From Chitinophagaceae bacterium PMP191F (lineage in GTDB: Bacteria > Bacteroidota > Bacteroidia > Chitinophagales > Chitinophagaceae), in NCBI GenBank assembly GCA_001302245.1, contig LGYU01000009.1, positions 62,001 to 126,000 of the forward strand: a stretch of 64,000 nt of DNA, given 5' to 3'. Both the position numbers and the translations under genes were made by a program. Below the pieces are notes generated by a model. It was not told the DNA's origin, did not search any database, and was given only the letters and a program-made list of their open reading frames with translations. Positions within the stretch are counted from its first letter, which is position 1; each line of letters begins with the position of its first letter. This document shows positions 27,640-37,084 of this stretch, piece by piece.

Positions 27640-28353
27640 TTATAGGTAATGATCTTTCTCTACCTGCCAGGTAAAAGGCTTAATAAAAGTTTTTAGGGTT
27701 TGAAGAGTTGGTCTGCTTGTGAATTTCGTAGTTGCCTTCCTGGTTACTTTTTCATCCTTACCCGTAGTTTTCATTCTGACTTTTGTTAAAAAATTATAGC
27801 TGTATTCTTCAAAGTGATGTGTAGCCCGGTGAAAAGAATATTTTTCGGCTCCTGTTAAAACGAATTGCTTTTGCTGGAAACGAAATTTATAGGTTGTGTT
27901 TGTAATGTACCAACTACCTATATTGTAAAAAAAGGAAAAGTTGATCTCTAAAACTCCTTTGTTAATAACCAGCCGGGAGTATGGGTCGTCCATGCTGGGG
28001 TTGTCATGTTTTAGAATGAACGAATTGCTTTGTTCAGCCAGCGACAGTATATTATTTGACTGTTGAAAAAGTATGGCTAGTATACGCGGGTGAGTTAAAA
28101 CAGTATCGCTTGCATCATTGATCATGTTGACGCTATCTCTTTTTTGTATAATGATCACGATATCGTTCAGCCCATCTTTATTTAAATCTCCATAAGCACT
28201 ATCTAGTATTATCCAACCGGCGGGTACAAAAGCTGCCTGGTTTTTACCCTGCGATGGTAAAACGGGATAATCAAAATCCTGTGCATAAGAAAATTGCAGG
28301 GTTGTAAGGAAAACGATTGTAAGGATATAGGCTATACGTTTTTCTTTTGTCAT
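27640..28353 (-). CDS. Exported hypothetical protein with an EF-hand-like calcium loop
   Basis: This 237-residue protein has a signal peptide (RIAYILTIVFLTTLQFSYA before QDF) and a DSAYGDLNKDGLNDIVIII segment near residue 52, a calcium-binding loop like those in dockerin or FG-GAP repeats. The rest is a beta-rich domain with many aromatic residues. I cannot name the family's job; similar proteins are common in Bacteroidota and are exported. It converges on the lipoprotein gene and diverges from the thioredoxin-like gene. Confidence 0.7.
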   Translation of the reverse strand: MTKEKRIAYILTIVFLTTLQFSYAQDFDYPVLPSQGKNQAAFVPAGWIILDSAYGDLNKDGLNDIVIIIQKRDSVNMINDASDTVLTHPRILAILFQQSNNILSLAEQSNSFILKHDNPSMDDPYSRLVINKGVLEINFSFFYNIGSWYITNTTYKFRFQQKQFVLTGAEKYSFHRATHHFEEYSYNFLTKVRMKTTGKDEKVTRKATTKFTSRPTLQTLKTFIKPFTWQVEKDHYL

Positions 28354-28503
28354 CAGGATGTTTGATATAGGCTAATTAACCAAAAATAACCGGAAAATTA
28401 TTCTTCAGGATAGTTTGCGTGTACTGTTTCTTTTCCCGGTACTGCAAATATGTTATTTTACAACGGATAACCAACCCCGGAAATATTTATTTAAATATAG
28501 TAC

Positions 28504-29619
28504 ATGAAAACAAGCCTGATCCCTGCACTGCTTTTATTGCCTTCATTGCTGGCGGCCCAATCTTCTTTCAGTATTAAGGGCTATGGAAAACTCCTGAAAG
28601 ATGGCGATAGCATTTTCCTAAGCTATAAGCAAAACGATAAATTTCTGCTGGACTCTACGGTGGTGAAAAGTAATGCATTTGAATTCAAAGGAGTTGTATT
28701 TACTACCGTGAAAGGATATATATGCAGGAAGGATAACCCGCGTTTTGCAGAACTGCTGATGGATGCCCGTGATGTATATATTGAACCGGGTGTGATCAGC
28801 GTACAATCGTCAGATTCCCTGCTGCATGCATTGATAACCGGTACCCCGTTGAATAATGATAACGCAATACTGGAAGCCATGTTGCAACCGGTAAAAATGA
28901 AGGTTGAAAAAGTGCGTAACCCGGATCATTTTACTCCCGATGAACTGAAAGATACTGCATTGGTAAATGCCACCAGGCAACAACTGCTGGAACTTTATAA
29001 TGAAAGGGTAGCGGTTCAGTTGAGTTTTATAAAACAGCATCCTGCTTCGTATGTAAGCCTGGTAACCCTGGCTGGTATTGCCCGCAACAGCAGGTTTATA
29101 CCACAGGTAGAATAGCTTTATCCCAGCCTGAGCCCTGTACTGAAAGAGCTGCCACAGGGCAGGGATATTGAACAACGTATACGGGCAAACAAAAAAATTA
29201 CGGTAGGAATGCTGTCACCCGATTTTATACAACCCGATGTACATGGTAAACCGGTAAAGCTTTCGGATTTTAAGGGAAAGTATGTGCTGGTTGATTTCTG
29301 GGCATCGTGGTGCGGACCCTGCCGTGAGGAAAATCCGAATGTGCTAATGGCTTATGAGCGCTATAAACATAAAAACTTTACAGTACTGAGTGTTTCCATA
29401 GATGTGTTGCGTGATAAAGAAAAATGGCTGAAGGCTGTAAAAGAAGATAAGCTGCCGTGGATACAGGTATCTGATCTGAAAAAAGAAAACGAAGCCGCTA
29501 AATTATATGGTGTAACTACTATACCTGCCAATGTACTGATCGATCCTTCCGGAAAGGTAATTGCTAAAGATCTGAAAGGAAAAGCTTTGCTGGAAATGCT
29601 GGCAACATTGCCGGGATAA
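28504..29619 (+). pseudogene. TlpA-type thioredoxin with DUF4369 domain, interrupted by an in-frame TAG
   Basis: Residues 1-203 run from a signal peptide (KTSLIPALLLLPSLLAA) through a DUF4369-like domain (FSIKGYGKLLKDGDSIFLSY) to IARNSRFIPQVE, then TAG at 29113-29115. The same frame continues without interruption with LYPSLSPVLKELPQGRD and on into a complete TlpA/AhpC-type thioredoxin domain with the redox site WASWCGPCREE and cis-Pro segment TTIPANVLI, to the stop at 29619. No frameshift is needed: one codon separates two halves of one 371-codon protein. The intact protein would be a periplasmic thiol:disulfide oxidoreductase. The thioredoxin part could also be made alone from an ATG at 29209. 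Confidence 0.8.
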
Positions 29620-29638
29620 ACCTGTTGACCATGTGGTG

Positions 29639-31576
29639 TTACTTTACCAGTGGTGTTATCCATTTCTGAAAAACTTCATATTCTGTTAGTGTTTCCCGGC
29701 ATTGCAGTAATACTTCTTCATACTGTTTTTCAAGTCCTGTTTTTCTGCCCAGGATACCTGATTTTGCATATTGCAGATTTTTGTATTCTGTAAGAATTGT
29801 GTTGGCAAGCATGTTTTTGCGGGAAGCAATATGCTGGTTTACCAGTGTCGTTTCGCGGTCTACCAGTGTATGATCGGGAATATAAACAAACCCTGTTGCC
29901 AACTGGCGTTGCCAGGTAAGGAGTGTTTGTATGTTTTTAGGACCCATACCTGTTATTTTTATTGTTTGCAATTGTGCAATCTGTGCGGCATTGATGATAC
30001 CGTTTTTGTACAGGTTGGCTTTTTTGGCAGGGCCAAATGATGGTATGGTATGATTGCTGATGTGGAATTGCTGCAGATAGTTGTATAGTTCTGTATTGTA
30101 TAATCTTTCCTCCGCCTTTTTCTTCATCTGCTGAAATTCATTGGGCAGCATGCGAAACTGACCGATCGTTTTGCTAAGTTGTGCAGCAAGTTGTTTGTAT
30201 TGTATTATTTCGGGTGGATTGTTGTATAACTCCACAATATGTTCCAGTTGCTGATGGGCTGTTTCATAGCGCATCCTGCGCCTGTTGAGTTCCAGCGACA
30301 GTTTTCTTCTTAACGGGGAAAAGAAATGAAATGCAATACCCATAATGAATGGAAACGGTACATATATCCTGTCAATAGCAATAACCAGTATGCTCACGAC
30401 TGCTATTGCCCATAGAAAATTATAATGCAGGCGTTTCAGGCTTTTGAATTGTTTATCAATAGTAGCAGAAGGCCAGCCTGTATAGCTGACGGAGAGCTTT
30501 TCAATCTTTATCTCATCTATCTTAAACCCGTTTACAAACTGTTCTATGTCCTGCAATGCAGGAATAGAGCGCAGGTAGTTTTCATCCAGGAAATAAACGG
30601 GCCCACGGTTGTTTTTGTAAAAACACCAGGGGCATTCCTTCAGGTGCGATGGATATGTGTGCAGTTTTGTTTCGCTGCACCTGGTCATGTTCTTACTGAG
30701 CATATCCAGTTCTTTTGCCCAATGTGCCGGGGCCGGGCGTTGGTCAGGTTGTTCAAATGCCTGGTGAAAAAGCGTTACCAGTGTATCTGGCAAATGACGA
30801 ATGTCGAGACTGTTCAGTGGTGGTGAAAGCTTTTTGTGTTTTCTGTGCAATGAATAAGCAAACTCACCGGTGCGGATGGCCTTTTCTTCATCAATGTCTT
30901 CTTTCGAAAGGTTGCGGCCTGCATAGGGATGACGTCCCATGAACAATAACTGGAACAATAGCACCGCCAGCGAAAACGCATCTGTATTAACGGTGCGCAC
31001 CACATTGTCAAAACTGCCTCTTTCCAGCAGCTCGGGTGGTGTATAGCGGGTAATGCCTACTTCGCAAAAGAAGTATCCTGATTGCCGGCGAAGCTGAAAT
31101 GAATCACAATCAATAAATGCAATGTATCCCTGTGTATCTACCAGTATGTTCCCTTCATTAATGTCGCCGATAATGATTCCTGCTGTATGTAACTGGTGCA
31201 GGGCTGTGGCAAGATTACGGGCTACATGTGCCAGGAAATTATATCCTTTATCCGGGAACGTTTTTTTTCTGTCCAGCGGATTGAACAGCATGTGCAGGGG
31301 AACAAATCCGTTCAGCCTGCGCATGGTGAATCCTGTAATTTGTCCGGTGTGGTTAAACAGCAGGTCCTGCGGCCATGCTGCAAAAGTGTGTAATGCCTGG
31401 TTTTGCAGTGAGACCATGTGTTGCAGCTTGGCGCTTTTTTCAGCATCAGGCAGTTCTGTATACACTTTGGCAACCAGTGTTTGATTCTCCCGGACTTCAA
31501 ACACCTGGCCTTCACCGCCACGACCAATCTCGTTGCCGGTGCTGTAGGTATTATGTAGTCCCCTGTACGCCTGCAT
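29639..31576 (-). CDS. Membrane-anchored Ser/Thr-like protein kinase with helix-hairpin-helix domain (TerY-P triad)
   Basis: This 645-residue protein begins with a kinase domain: glycine loop GRGGEGQVF near residue 18, LVAKVY lysine, IIIGDINEGNILVD (the HRD-loop equivalent with GDxNxxN) near 140, FIDCDSFQL in place of DFG, and TPPELLERG. The non-standard loops match the YegI-like kinases. A zinc-ribbon-like HTYPSHLKECPWC segment follows near residue 310, then hydrophobic segments at about 385-425, a coiled coil, and a helix-hairpin-helix (AAQIAQLQTIKITGMGPKNI) near 530. It is the last gene of a VWA-PP2C-kinase operon and overlaps the phosphatase gene by 26 bases. Confidence 0.88.
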   Translation of the reverse strand: MQAYRGLHNTYSTGNEIGRGGEGQVFEVRENQTLVAKVYTELPDAEKSAKLQHMVSLQNQALHTFAAWPQDLLFNHTGQITGFTMRRLNGFVPLHMLFNPLDRKKTFPDKGYNFLAHVARNLATALHQLHTAGIIIGDINEGNILVDTQGYIAFIDCDSFQLRRQSGYFFCEVGITRYTPPELLERGSFDNVVRTVNTDAFSLAVLLFQLLFMGRHPYAGRNLSKEDIDEEKAIRTGEFAYSLHRKHKKLSPPLNSLDIRHLPDTLVTLFHQAFEQPDQRPAPAHWAKELDMLSKNMTRCSETKLHTYPSHLKECPWCFYKNNRGPVYFLDENYLRSIPALQDIEQFVNGFKIDEIKIEKLSVSYTGWPSATIDKQFKSLKRLHYNFLWAIAVVSILVIAIDRIYVPFPFIMGIAFHFFSPLRRKLSLELNRRRMRYETAHQQLEHIVELYNNPPEIIQYKQLAAQLSKTIGQFRMLPNEFQQMKKKAEERLYNTELYNYLQQFHISNHTIPSFGPAKKANLYKNGIINAAQIAQLQTIKITGMGPKNIQTLLTWQRQLATGFVYIPDHTLVDRETTLVNQHIASRKNMLANTILTEYKNLQYAKSGILGRKTGLEKQYEEVLLQCRETLTEYEVFQKWITPLVK

Positions 31577-32342
31577 GCTGTTGGGTTAGCCTGGTAGCCA
31601 GAAAAAGTGTTTTATCATCATCTGTGCGGTTGTTGATAGCTTCACTACGCAGGTATGTTGCTAATTTTTTATCCAGTACTTCTATATGTTCCTGCGCAGT
31701 TGCCAGTTGCAACCACTTCAGCATATTGGTAAAAAAGGGCTGGTGTACAGTGCCGGTATCCATATTCAGTGCCAGCATCTGCAATCCATCTGTCAGTAAT
31801 GCCACTTCAGCAATATCTTCTTCCAGCACCAATGTATGCAGGTGCGGAAAATTCCGGTTGTCTGTAATAAAAGCAGTAGTATTCTGGTATTCGCCATTGT
31901 GCGGCAGCCAGATATGTGTATAATAGCCGGTACCATCGTTCCGGACAATAGCACCATCGCCTATCTGTATAAAACAGGTATGGCCGGGCAGTAATATACA
32001 GCCCAGTAAGGTGCATGCAAATTCATCCAGCGGCTCCTCTGCATCAGCAGCCAGTTGTTCCAACTGATCATACAGGGTTTCTGCCAGCAACAGCAAATGT
32101 TCTTCACGCGGCACAACTCCCCGCTGTATCCAGTATGCTGCCATCTGTACAGCAGATGTGGCAGCCTTTTGAGACGCGTTGTGTGCATAACGTGCGCTGC
32201 CTGCTCCATCGCTGATGAAACAGATCAGTGCTTCATCATTATTAACAGGAAGCGTTTTAAAACAGATAGCATCTTCACAGCCTTTATCAATGGCTTCGTG
32301 GGAGGTGCCTGTAACACTTTGTCCGATTGTTTTCCAGATCAT
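31551..32342 (-). CDS. PP2C-family protein phosphatase (TerY-P triad)
   Basis: This 263-residue protein has the PP2C metal-binding motifs: CFISDGAGSARYAHNASQ near residue 36, IQIGDGAIVRND near 124, LLTDGLQMLAL near 183, and DDDKTLFLATR near the C-terminus. It should remove phosphate from targets of the downstream kinase, in the cytoplasm. Its start codon overlaps the stop of the VWA gene in an ATGA, and its own end overlaps the kinase start, so the three genes are translationally coupled. Confidence 0.9.
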   Translation of the reverse strand: MIWKTIGQSVTGTSHEAIDKGCEDAICFKTLPVNNDEALICFISDGAGSARYAHNASQKAATSAVQMAAYWIQRGVVPREEHLLLLAETLYDQLEQLAADAEEPLDEFACTLLGCILLPGHTCFIQIGDGAIVRNDGTGYYTHIWLPHNGEYQNTTAFITDNRNFPHLHTLVLEEDIAEVALLTDGLQMLALNMDTGTVHQPFFTNMLKWLQLATAQEHIEVLDKKLATYLRSEAINNRTDDDKTLFLATRLTQQHAGVQGTT

Positions 32343-33022
32343 AGTTCAGCCCAGCCTGTAGGAGGTAATAAGTTAATGCTGCTGCCGGGATTTTTAGACG
32401 ATACCATTTTCATGGAAGAAGACAGCCACAGGAAAAATTCTCTGAACATCAGTCCGCGCAATTTCAATGGAGTACGTACAGCTATCTGCTGAAGGATCTC
32501 CATATTGGCATTTTCAACACCAATGGCAAAAAAAGCAAAGGCATTTCTGCTTTCGCCTTCCCTGATCAGGGCAGCAGCTTCTGACCAGTTGTCGGTAGGT
32601 GCACCATCGGTAATCAGGATGATCCACGGTTTGTAATATCCTACACCATGTTCTTTATAAACCTGTTTGCGTTTGGTGATCAGCTCAATGCCCCGGGTAA
32701 TGGCTGCACCCATGGGGGTATCGCCACTGGAAGTAAGTGTGCGTGGGTGGAAATAATCTACTGTCTGAAAATCGGCTTCCAGCTGCACCGGGCCAAATGA
32801 CAGCATGGCTACTTCCACGCGTTTGGTTGCCAGCGGGTCCTGTATCAGTTCCTGCCGGAAAGTCTGTACACCTTCATTCAGTTGCTGAATGGGCATGCCC
32901 GACATGGAGCCGGAGGTATCCAGCAATAACATACAGGGACAACGGCTTTCGGGGTTGTTGGCAAAGTCGTCGCTGCCAAAAGGTATCTGTTCAAACGAAA
33001 GGTAGTTTTCCATAAGCTGCAA
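32339..33022 (-). CDS. TerY-like von Willebrand factor A protein (TerY-P triad)
   Basis: This 227-residue protein has a von Willebrand A domain with an intact metal ion-dependent adhesion site: LLLDTSGSMSGMPIQQLN near residue 33, SSGDTPMGAAITRGIEL near 97, and LITDGAPTDNWSEAA near 136. This is the TerY-like member of the triad described for tellurite-type stress and defence operons. It is the first gene of the operon. A second ATG three codons in (9 bases) is possible. Its role is probably to bind the kinase, phosphatase or a nucleoprotein partner. Confidence 0.9.
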   Translation of the reverse strand: MQLMENYLSFEQIPFGSDDFANNPESRCPCMLLLDTSGSMSGMPIQQLNEGVQTFRQELIQDPLATKRVEVAMLSFGPVQLEADFQTVDYFHPRTLTSSGDTPMGAAITRGIELITKRKQVYKEHGVGYYKPWIILITDGAPTDNWSEAAALIREGESRNAFAFFAIGVENANMEILQQIAVRTPLKLRGLMFREFFLWLSSSMKMVSSKNPGSSINLLPPTGWAEL

Positions 33023-33251
33023 GGTAAAGAAAGGGAACAGAAATCAATATCATAGAATTAAAGGTTCCTGATTCCGGCGGGTGAGGCACCCTCCGGGGAA
33101 TATTTCGTGACGGGCATCTTGCCCGCTACTTAGTTCAACTACATTGCACCGGAATATAAATTTCCGGTGCAGAAGCAGACGGTCAACCGCAGGGAATCAT
33201 TTATATTTATAAAACAGCCTTCCGGGCTGTATTAAATGAGAAATCTATTCT

Positions 33252-34673
33252 ATGCGTACTGCTTTTCCTGTTATACTATTAGCCGTTTGTACAGGTACCG
33301 CTGCCAACGCGCAGCAACAACATCCGCAGTCTGCTGTGTACGAGTGGCCAGCGGATACGCTGGTGCGTGTTAAACTTGATAAATGGCAGGATCTGAAATT
33401 TGGCATGATCATCCACTGGGGATTGTATGCGGTACCGGGTATGATCGAATCGTGGGCATTGTGTTCGGAACCGTGGGTAAATCGCGATAGCACTATTGCC
33501 TACGATGATTTTAAAAAATGGTACTGGGGTTTGAAAAAAGATTTCAACCCGGTAAAGTTTGATCCTGAACAATGGGCCAAAGCCGGCAAAGAGGCTGGTA
33601 TGAAGTACCTGGTCTTTACTACCAAACATCATGACGGCTTCTGTATGTTCGATACGAAACAGACCGATTTTAAAATATCAAATGGTCCTTTTGCCGGTAA
33701 CCCCAAAGCTGATGTGGCGAAATATGTGTTTGATGCATTCCGTAAAAATGGGTTTATGATCGGCGCTTATTTTTCAAAACCCGACTGGCATTCTGAGTAT
33801 TACTGGTGGCCGAAATATGCAACGGCCGACAGGAACAATAATTACGATATCCGCACATTTCCCTGGCGCTGGCAGCAGTTCAAATCGTTTACGTATAACC
33901 AGTTGAGTGAGCTGATGCACAATTATGGTTCTATAGATATCCTGTGGCTGGACGGTGGTTGGGTACGTCCGCGTGAAACGGTGAATGATGAGGTACGCTC
34001 ATGGGGGGCGGCCATCCCGGAATGGAGCCAGGATATTGATATGCCAAGGATCGCTACCATGGCGCGTGCGGCCCAGCCGGGTTTACTGATGGTGGATCGT
34101 ACTGTACATGGCTCGTATGAAAATTACCAGACCCCCGAACAAAGTATTCCTGCGCAACAACTGGACCAGCCGTGGGAAAGTTGTATGACGCTTGCCAATA
34201 ACTGGGGATATGTACCCGGCGATCCGTTTAAATCATCCGCCAGAGTGATCCATGTGCTGGCTGAAGTAGTGGCCAAAGGAGGCAGCCTGTTACTGGGTAT
34301 TGGTCCGAAACCGGATGGCACGTTGCCGGATGAAGTAATTGAACGGCTGGAAGAGATCGGTAAATGGACAAAGGCAAATGGTTCTGCCATCTATAATACA
34401 CGTACCACTCCGCATTACCGTGATGGTAATATCTTCTTTACACAAAGTAAGCAACCGGGTACACGTTATGCCATTGTATGCCTGGAAGAAGGAAAACCTG
34501 TACCGGCTACTGTACAGTGGACAGTAAATATTCCTAAAAAAGGAAGCAGGATGAAATACCTGCCAACAGGTGAATCTGTAAAATGGACATTGGAAGGCGA
34601 TAGCGTAAGGGTATGGCTGCCCGCCAGTGTATTGAAACAGGGAAGTGCTGCGGTGGCTTTGGAGTTTGAGTGA
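33252..34673 (+). CDS. Alpha-L-fucosidase (GH29), exported
   Basis: This 473-residue protein has a signal peptide (RTAFPVILLAVCTGTAANA before QQQ) and a glycoside hydrolase family 29 domain: GMIIHWGLYAVPGM near residue 55, FTTKHHDGFCMFDTK near 118, and ILWLDGGWV near 233, where the Asp is the expected nucleophile. A C-terminal beta domain completes it. It removes terminal alpha-L-fucose from glycans in the periplasm. It is followed 105 bases on by a GH3 gene on the same strand, so both are likely part of one plant-glycan set. It diverges from the TerY-P operon. Confidence 0.92.
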   Translation: MRTAFPVILLAVCTGTAANAQQQHPQSAVYEWPADTLVRVKLDKWQDLKFGMIIHWGLYAVPGMIESWALCSEPWVNRDSTIAYDDFKKWYWGLKKDFNPVKFDPEQWAKAGKEAGMKYLVFTTKHHDGFCMFDTKQTDFKISNGPFAGNPKADVAKYVFDAFRKNGFMIGAYFSKPDWHSEYYWWPKYATADRNNNYDIRTFPWRWQQFKSFTYNQLSELMHNYGSIDILWLDGGWVRPRETVNDEVRSWGAAIPEWSQDIDMPRIATMARAAQPGLLMVDRTVHGSYENYQTPEQSIPAQQLDQPWESCMTLANNWGYVPGDPFKSSARVIHVLAEVVAKGGSLLLGIGPKPDGTLPDEVIERLEEIGKWTKANGSAIYNTRTTPHYRDGNIFFTQSKQPGTRYAIVCLEEGKPVPATVQWTVNIPKKGSRMKYLPTGESVKWTLEGDSVRVWLPASVLKQGSAAVALEFE

Positions 34674-34778
34674 TGCGGAATGCTTAACACTAAATACAGG
34701 TTGTGAGTAATAAGTTTTAGATTGAATACAATAAACATTGCTGCTTTGCGAGGCTTCGCAGCTTTGCGTGAAATAATC

Positions 34779-36923
34779 ATGAAACATTTTATACTATATC
34801 TCTTACTCGCCATAGCCATTGCATCAGTACATGCACAGCCGGCTTTCCGCAACCGGCAATTGCCCGTGGAAAAAAGGGTACAGGATCTTCTATCAAAACT
34901 GACCATCGAAGAAAAGATCTCGCTGCTGGGTTTTCGCAGTAAGGCAGTACCACGTTTAGGGATACCTGCCTACAACTGGTGGAACGAAGCCTTGCATGGC
35001 GTGGCGCGTGCCGGACTGGCAACCGTATTTCCGCAGGCCATTGGCATGGCCGCTACTTTTAACGACAGCCTGGTATACGCGGTGGCAGACGTTATATCAA
35101 CAGAAGCACGCGCCAAATACAATCTGTCGGTAGCATTGGATCGCCGGTTGCAATATATGGGATTAACTTTCTGGTCGCCCAATATCAATATCTTTCGTGA
35201 TCCGCGCTGGGGGCGTGGACAGGAAACTTATGGCGAAGATCCTTTGCTGACTGCCACTATGGGTACTGCCTTTGTAAAAGGATTGCAGGGAAATGATCCA
35301 CATTATCTGAAAACGGCAGCCACTGCCAAACATTTTGCTGTACACAGCGGACCCGAAGCAGGAAGACATGCTTTCAATGCAATGGTGGATGAAAAAGACC
35401 TGCGCGAAACCTATCTGTATGCCTTTAAAAAACTGGTTGCCGGTGGCGTGGAAGCCGTTATGTGCGCTTATAACCGACTGAACAATGAACCTTGTTGTAC
35501 CGGTAATACACTTTTGCAACATATACTGCGCAATGAATGGCATTTTACAGGACATGTGGTTACCGATTGCTGGGCACTGGATGATATCTGGCAGTTTCAT
35601 AAGGTGATGAACAACCGGACAGAAGTAGCTGCTGCTGCATTGAAGGCAGGTGTAAACCTGGATTGCTCTGACCTGTTGCAGAGCGAGCTGATGAACGCAT
35701 ACCAGCAGCAACTGGTCACCATGCGGGATATCGACAGTGCATTGAGTGCAATACTGCGTACACAGATCAAACTGGGTTTTTACGATGATAAAGCTGCCGT
35801 ACCTTTCAGCAAACTGGGTGCTGAAAGTGTACACAATGCAAAGCATATTGCACTGGCGCGCACTGCTGCACAGCAAAGCATGGTATTGCTGAAAAACAAT
35901 CAGCAACTGTTGCCGCTGGATAAAAACAAATACAGTTCCATGATGATACTGGGTGCAAATGCGGGAGCCATGGACCCGTTGCTGGGCAACTATCATGGTA
36001 TGTCGGGCAATATGGTCACGTTTGCAGAAGGTATTACTGCTGCTGCGGGAGCTGCCATGGCTGTTCAATACGACCAGGGAAGTGATTATACAGACACCAC
36101 ACATTTTGGTGGTATCTGGGCTGCCGGTGAAAGTGATATTGCCATTGCTGTGATAGGGCTTACCCCGGTACTGGAAGGAGAGGAAGGCGACGCATTCCTG
36201 GCCGCCAACGGGGGTGATAAACTGAATCTTGGTATTCCTGCTGCACATATTGCCATGCTAAAGGCATTGCATCAAAAGAACAAACCTGTTATAGCCGTGG
36301 TTACGGCAGGCAGTGACGTGGATATTGCTGCTATAGAACCTTATGCGGATGCAGTCATTCTTGCGTGGTATCCCGGTGAACAGGGTGGCAATGCATTGGC
36401 CGATATCATTTTTGGTGCAGTATCTCCTTCCGGACGGTTACCGCTTACTTTTTACCGTTCATTGAAAGATCTTCCTGCTTATGATAACTATGCTATGCAG
36501 GGACGTACCTATCGCTATTTTAACGGACAGGTACAGTATCCTTTTGGTTACGGATTAAGTTATACCAGCTTCCGGTACAACTGGGCACAGCAGCCCGTTT
36601 TCAATAATGCAAAAGATTCATTACGTTTTACTGTCAAGATTAAAAATACCGGGGCGATGAATGGTGATGAGGTAATACAGATATATATTCAATATCCGTC
36701 AGGTGAACGTATGCCACTGAAAGAGCTGAAAGCATTTAAACGCATACATCTTGCCAAAGGCACTGAACGTGCTGTAACTTTTAATATACCGGTTGCAGAA
36801 TTACAGAAATGGGATCTGCAGGCCAGTCAGTGGAAACTATACCCGGGCACTTATACCATATTGGCTGGCAGCAGTTCACAGGATATACAACTGACTGCCC
36901 CGGTAAAGATTGCCGTTCAATAA
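34779..36923 (+). CDS. GH3 glycosidase, beta-xylosidase-like, exported
   Basis: This 714-residue protein starts with a signal peptide (KHFILYLLLAIAIASVHA before QPA). The GH3 N-terminal domain has YNWWNEALHGVARAG near residue 67, PNINIFRDPRWGRGQETYGE near 132, and VVTDCWALDDIW near 261 with the nucleophile Asp. The GH3 C-terminal and fibronectin III-like domains follow. The WNEALHGV and DPRWGRGQE blocks are typical of the beta-xylosidase/alpha-arabinofuranosidase branch. I start at 34779; an ATG at 34722 would put an extra 19 residues before the signal peptide. It follows the GH29 gene. Confidence 0.9.
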   Translation: MKHFILYLLLAIAIASVHAQPAFRNRQLPVEKRVQDLLSKLTIEEKISLLGFRSKAVPRLGIPAYNWWNEALHGVARAGLATVFPQAIGMAATFNDSLVYAVADVISTEARAKYNLSVALDRRLQYMGLTFWSPNINIFRDPRWGRGQETYGEDPLLTATMGTAFVKGLQGNDPHYLKTAATAKHFAVHSGPEAGRHAFNAMVDEKDLRETYLYAFKKLVAGGVEAVMCAYNRLNNEPCCTGNTLLQHILRNEWHFTGHVVTDCWALDDIWQFHKVMNNRTEVAAAALKAGVNLDCSDLLQSELMNAYQQQLVTMRDIDSALSAILRTQIKLGFYDDKAAVPFSKLGAESVHNAKHIALARTAAQQSMVLLKNNQQLLPLDKNKYSSMMILGANAGAMDPLLGNYHGMSGNMVTFAEGITAAAGAAMAVQYDQGSDYTDTTHFGGIWAAGESDIAIAVIGLTPVLEGEEGDAFLAANGGDKLNLGIPAAHIAMLKALHQKNKPVIAVVTAGSDVDIAAIEPYADAVILAWYPGEQGGNALADIIFGAVSPSGRLPLTFYRSLKDLPAYDNYAMQGRTYRYFNGQVQYPFGYGLSYTSFRYNWAQQPVFNNAKDSLRFTVKIKNTGAMNGDEVIQIYIQYPSGERMPLKELKAFKRIHLAKGTERAVTFNIPVAELQKWDLQASQWKLYPGTYTILAGSSSQDIQLTAPVKIAVQ

Positions 36924-37084
36924 CATGCATGGTATAAAACCTGTTAAATGATCTGCATAATTCATTTATTGTGAGGTATTTCTGATCTTCCCGGATTTTT
37001 TTCATCAAAAAAATATTGTACAGGCAACCCTTTGGGCGTTATTGCGTATATATTGACATAATACCGCATTATCCGCCTTATTGA

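Noticed and set aside
35163-36248. 361-codon reverse frame opposite the GH3 gene
   Set aside because: Antisense shadow; Cys, His and Gln-rich with no recognisable domain.
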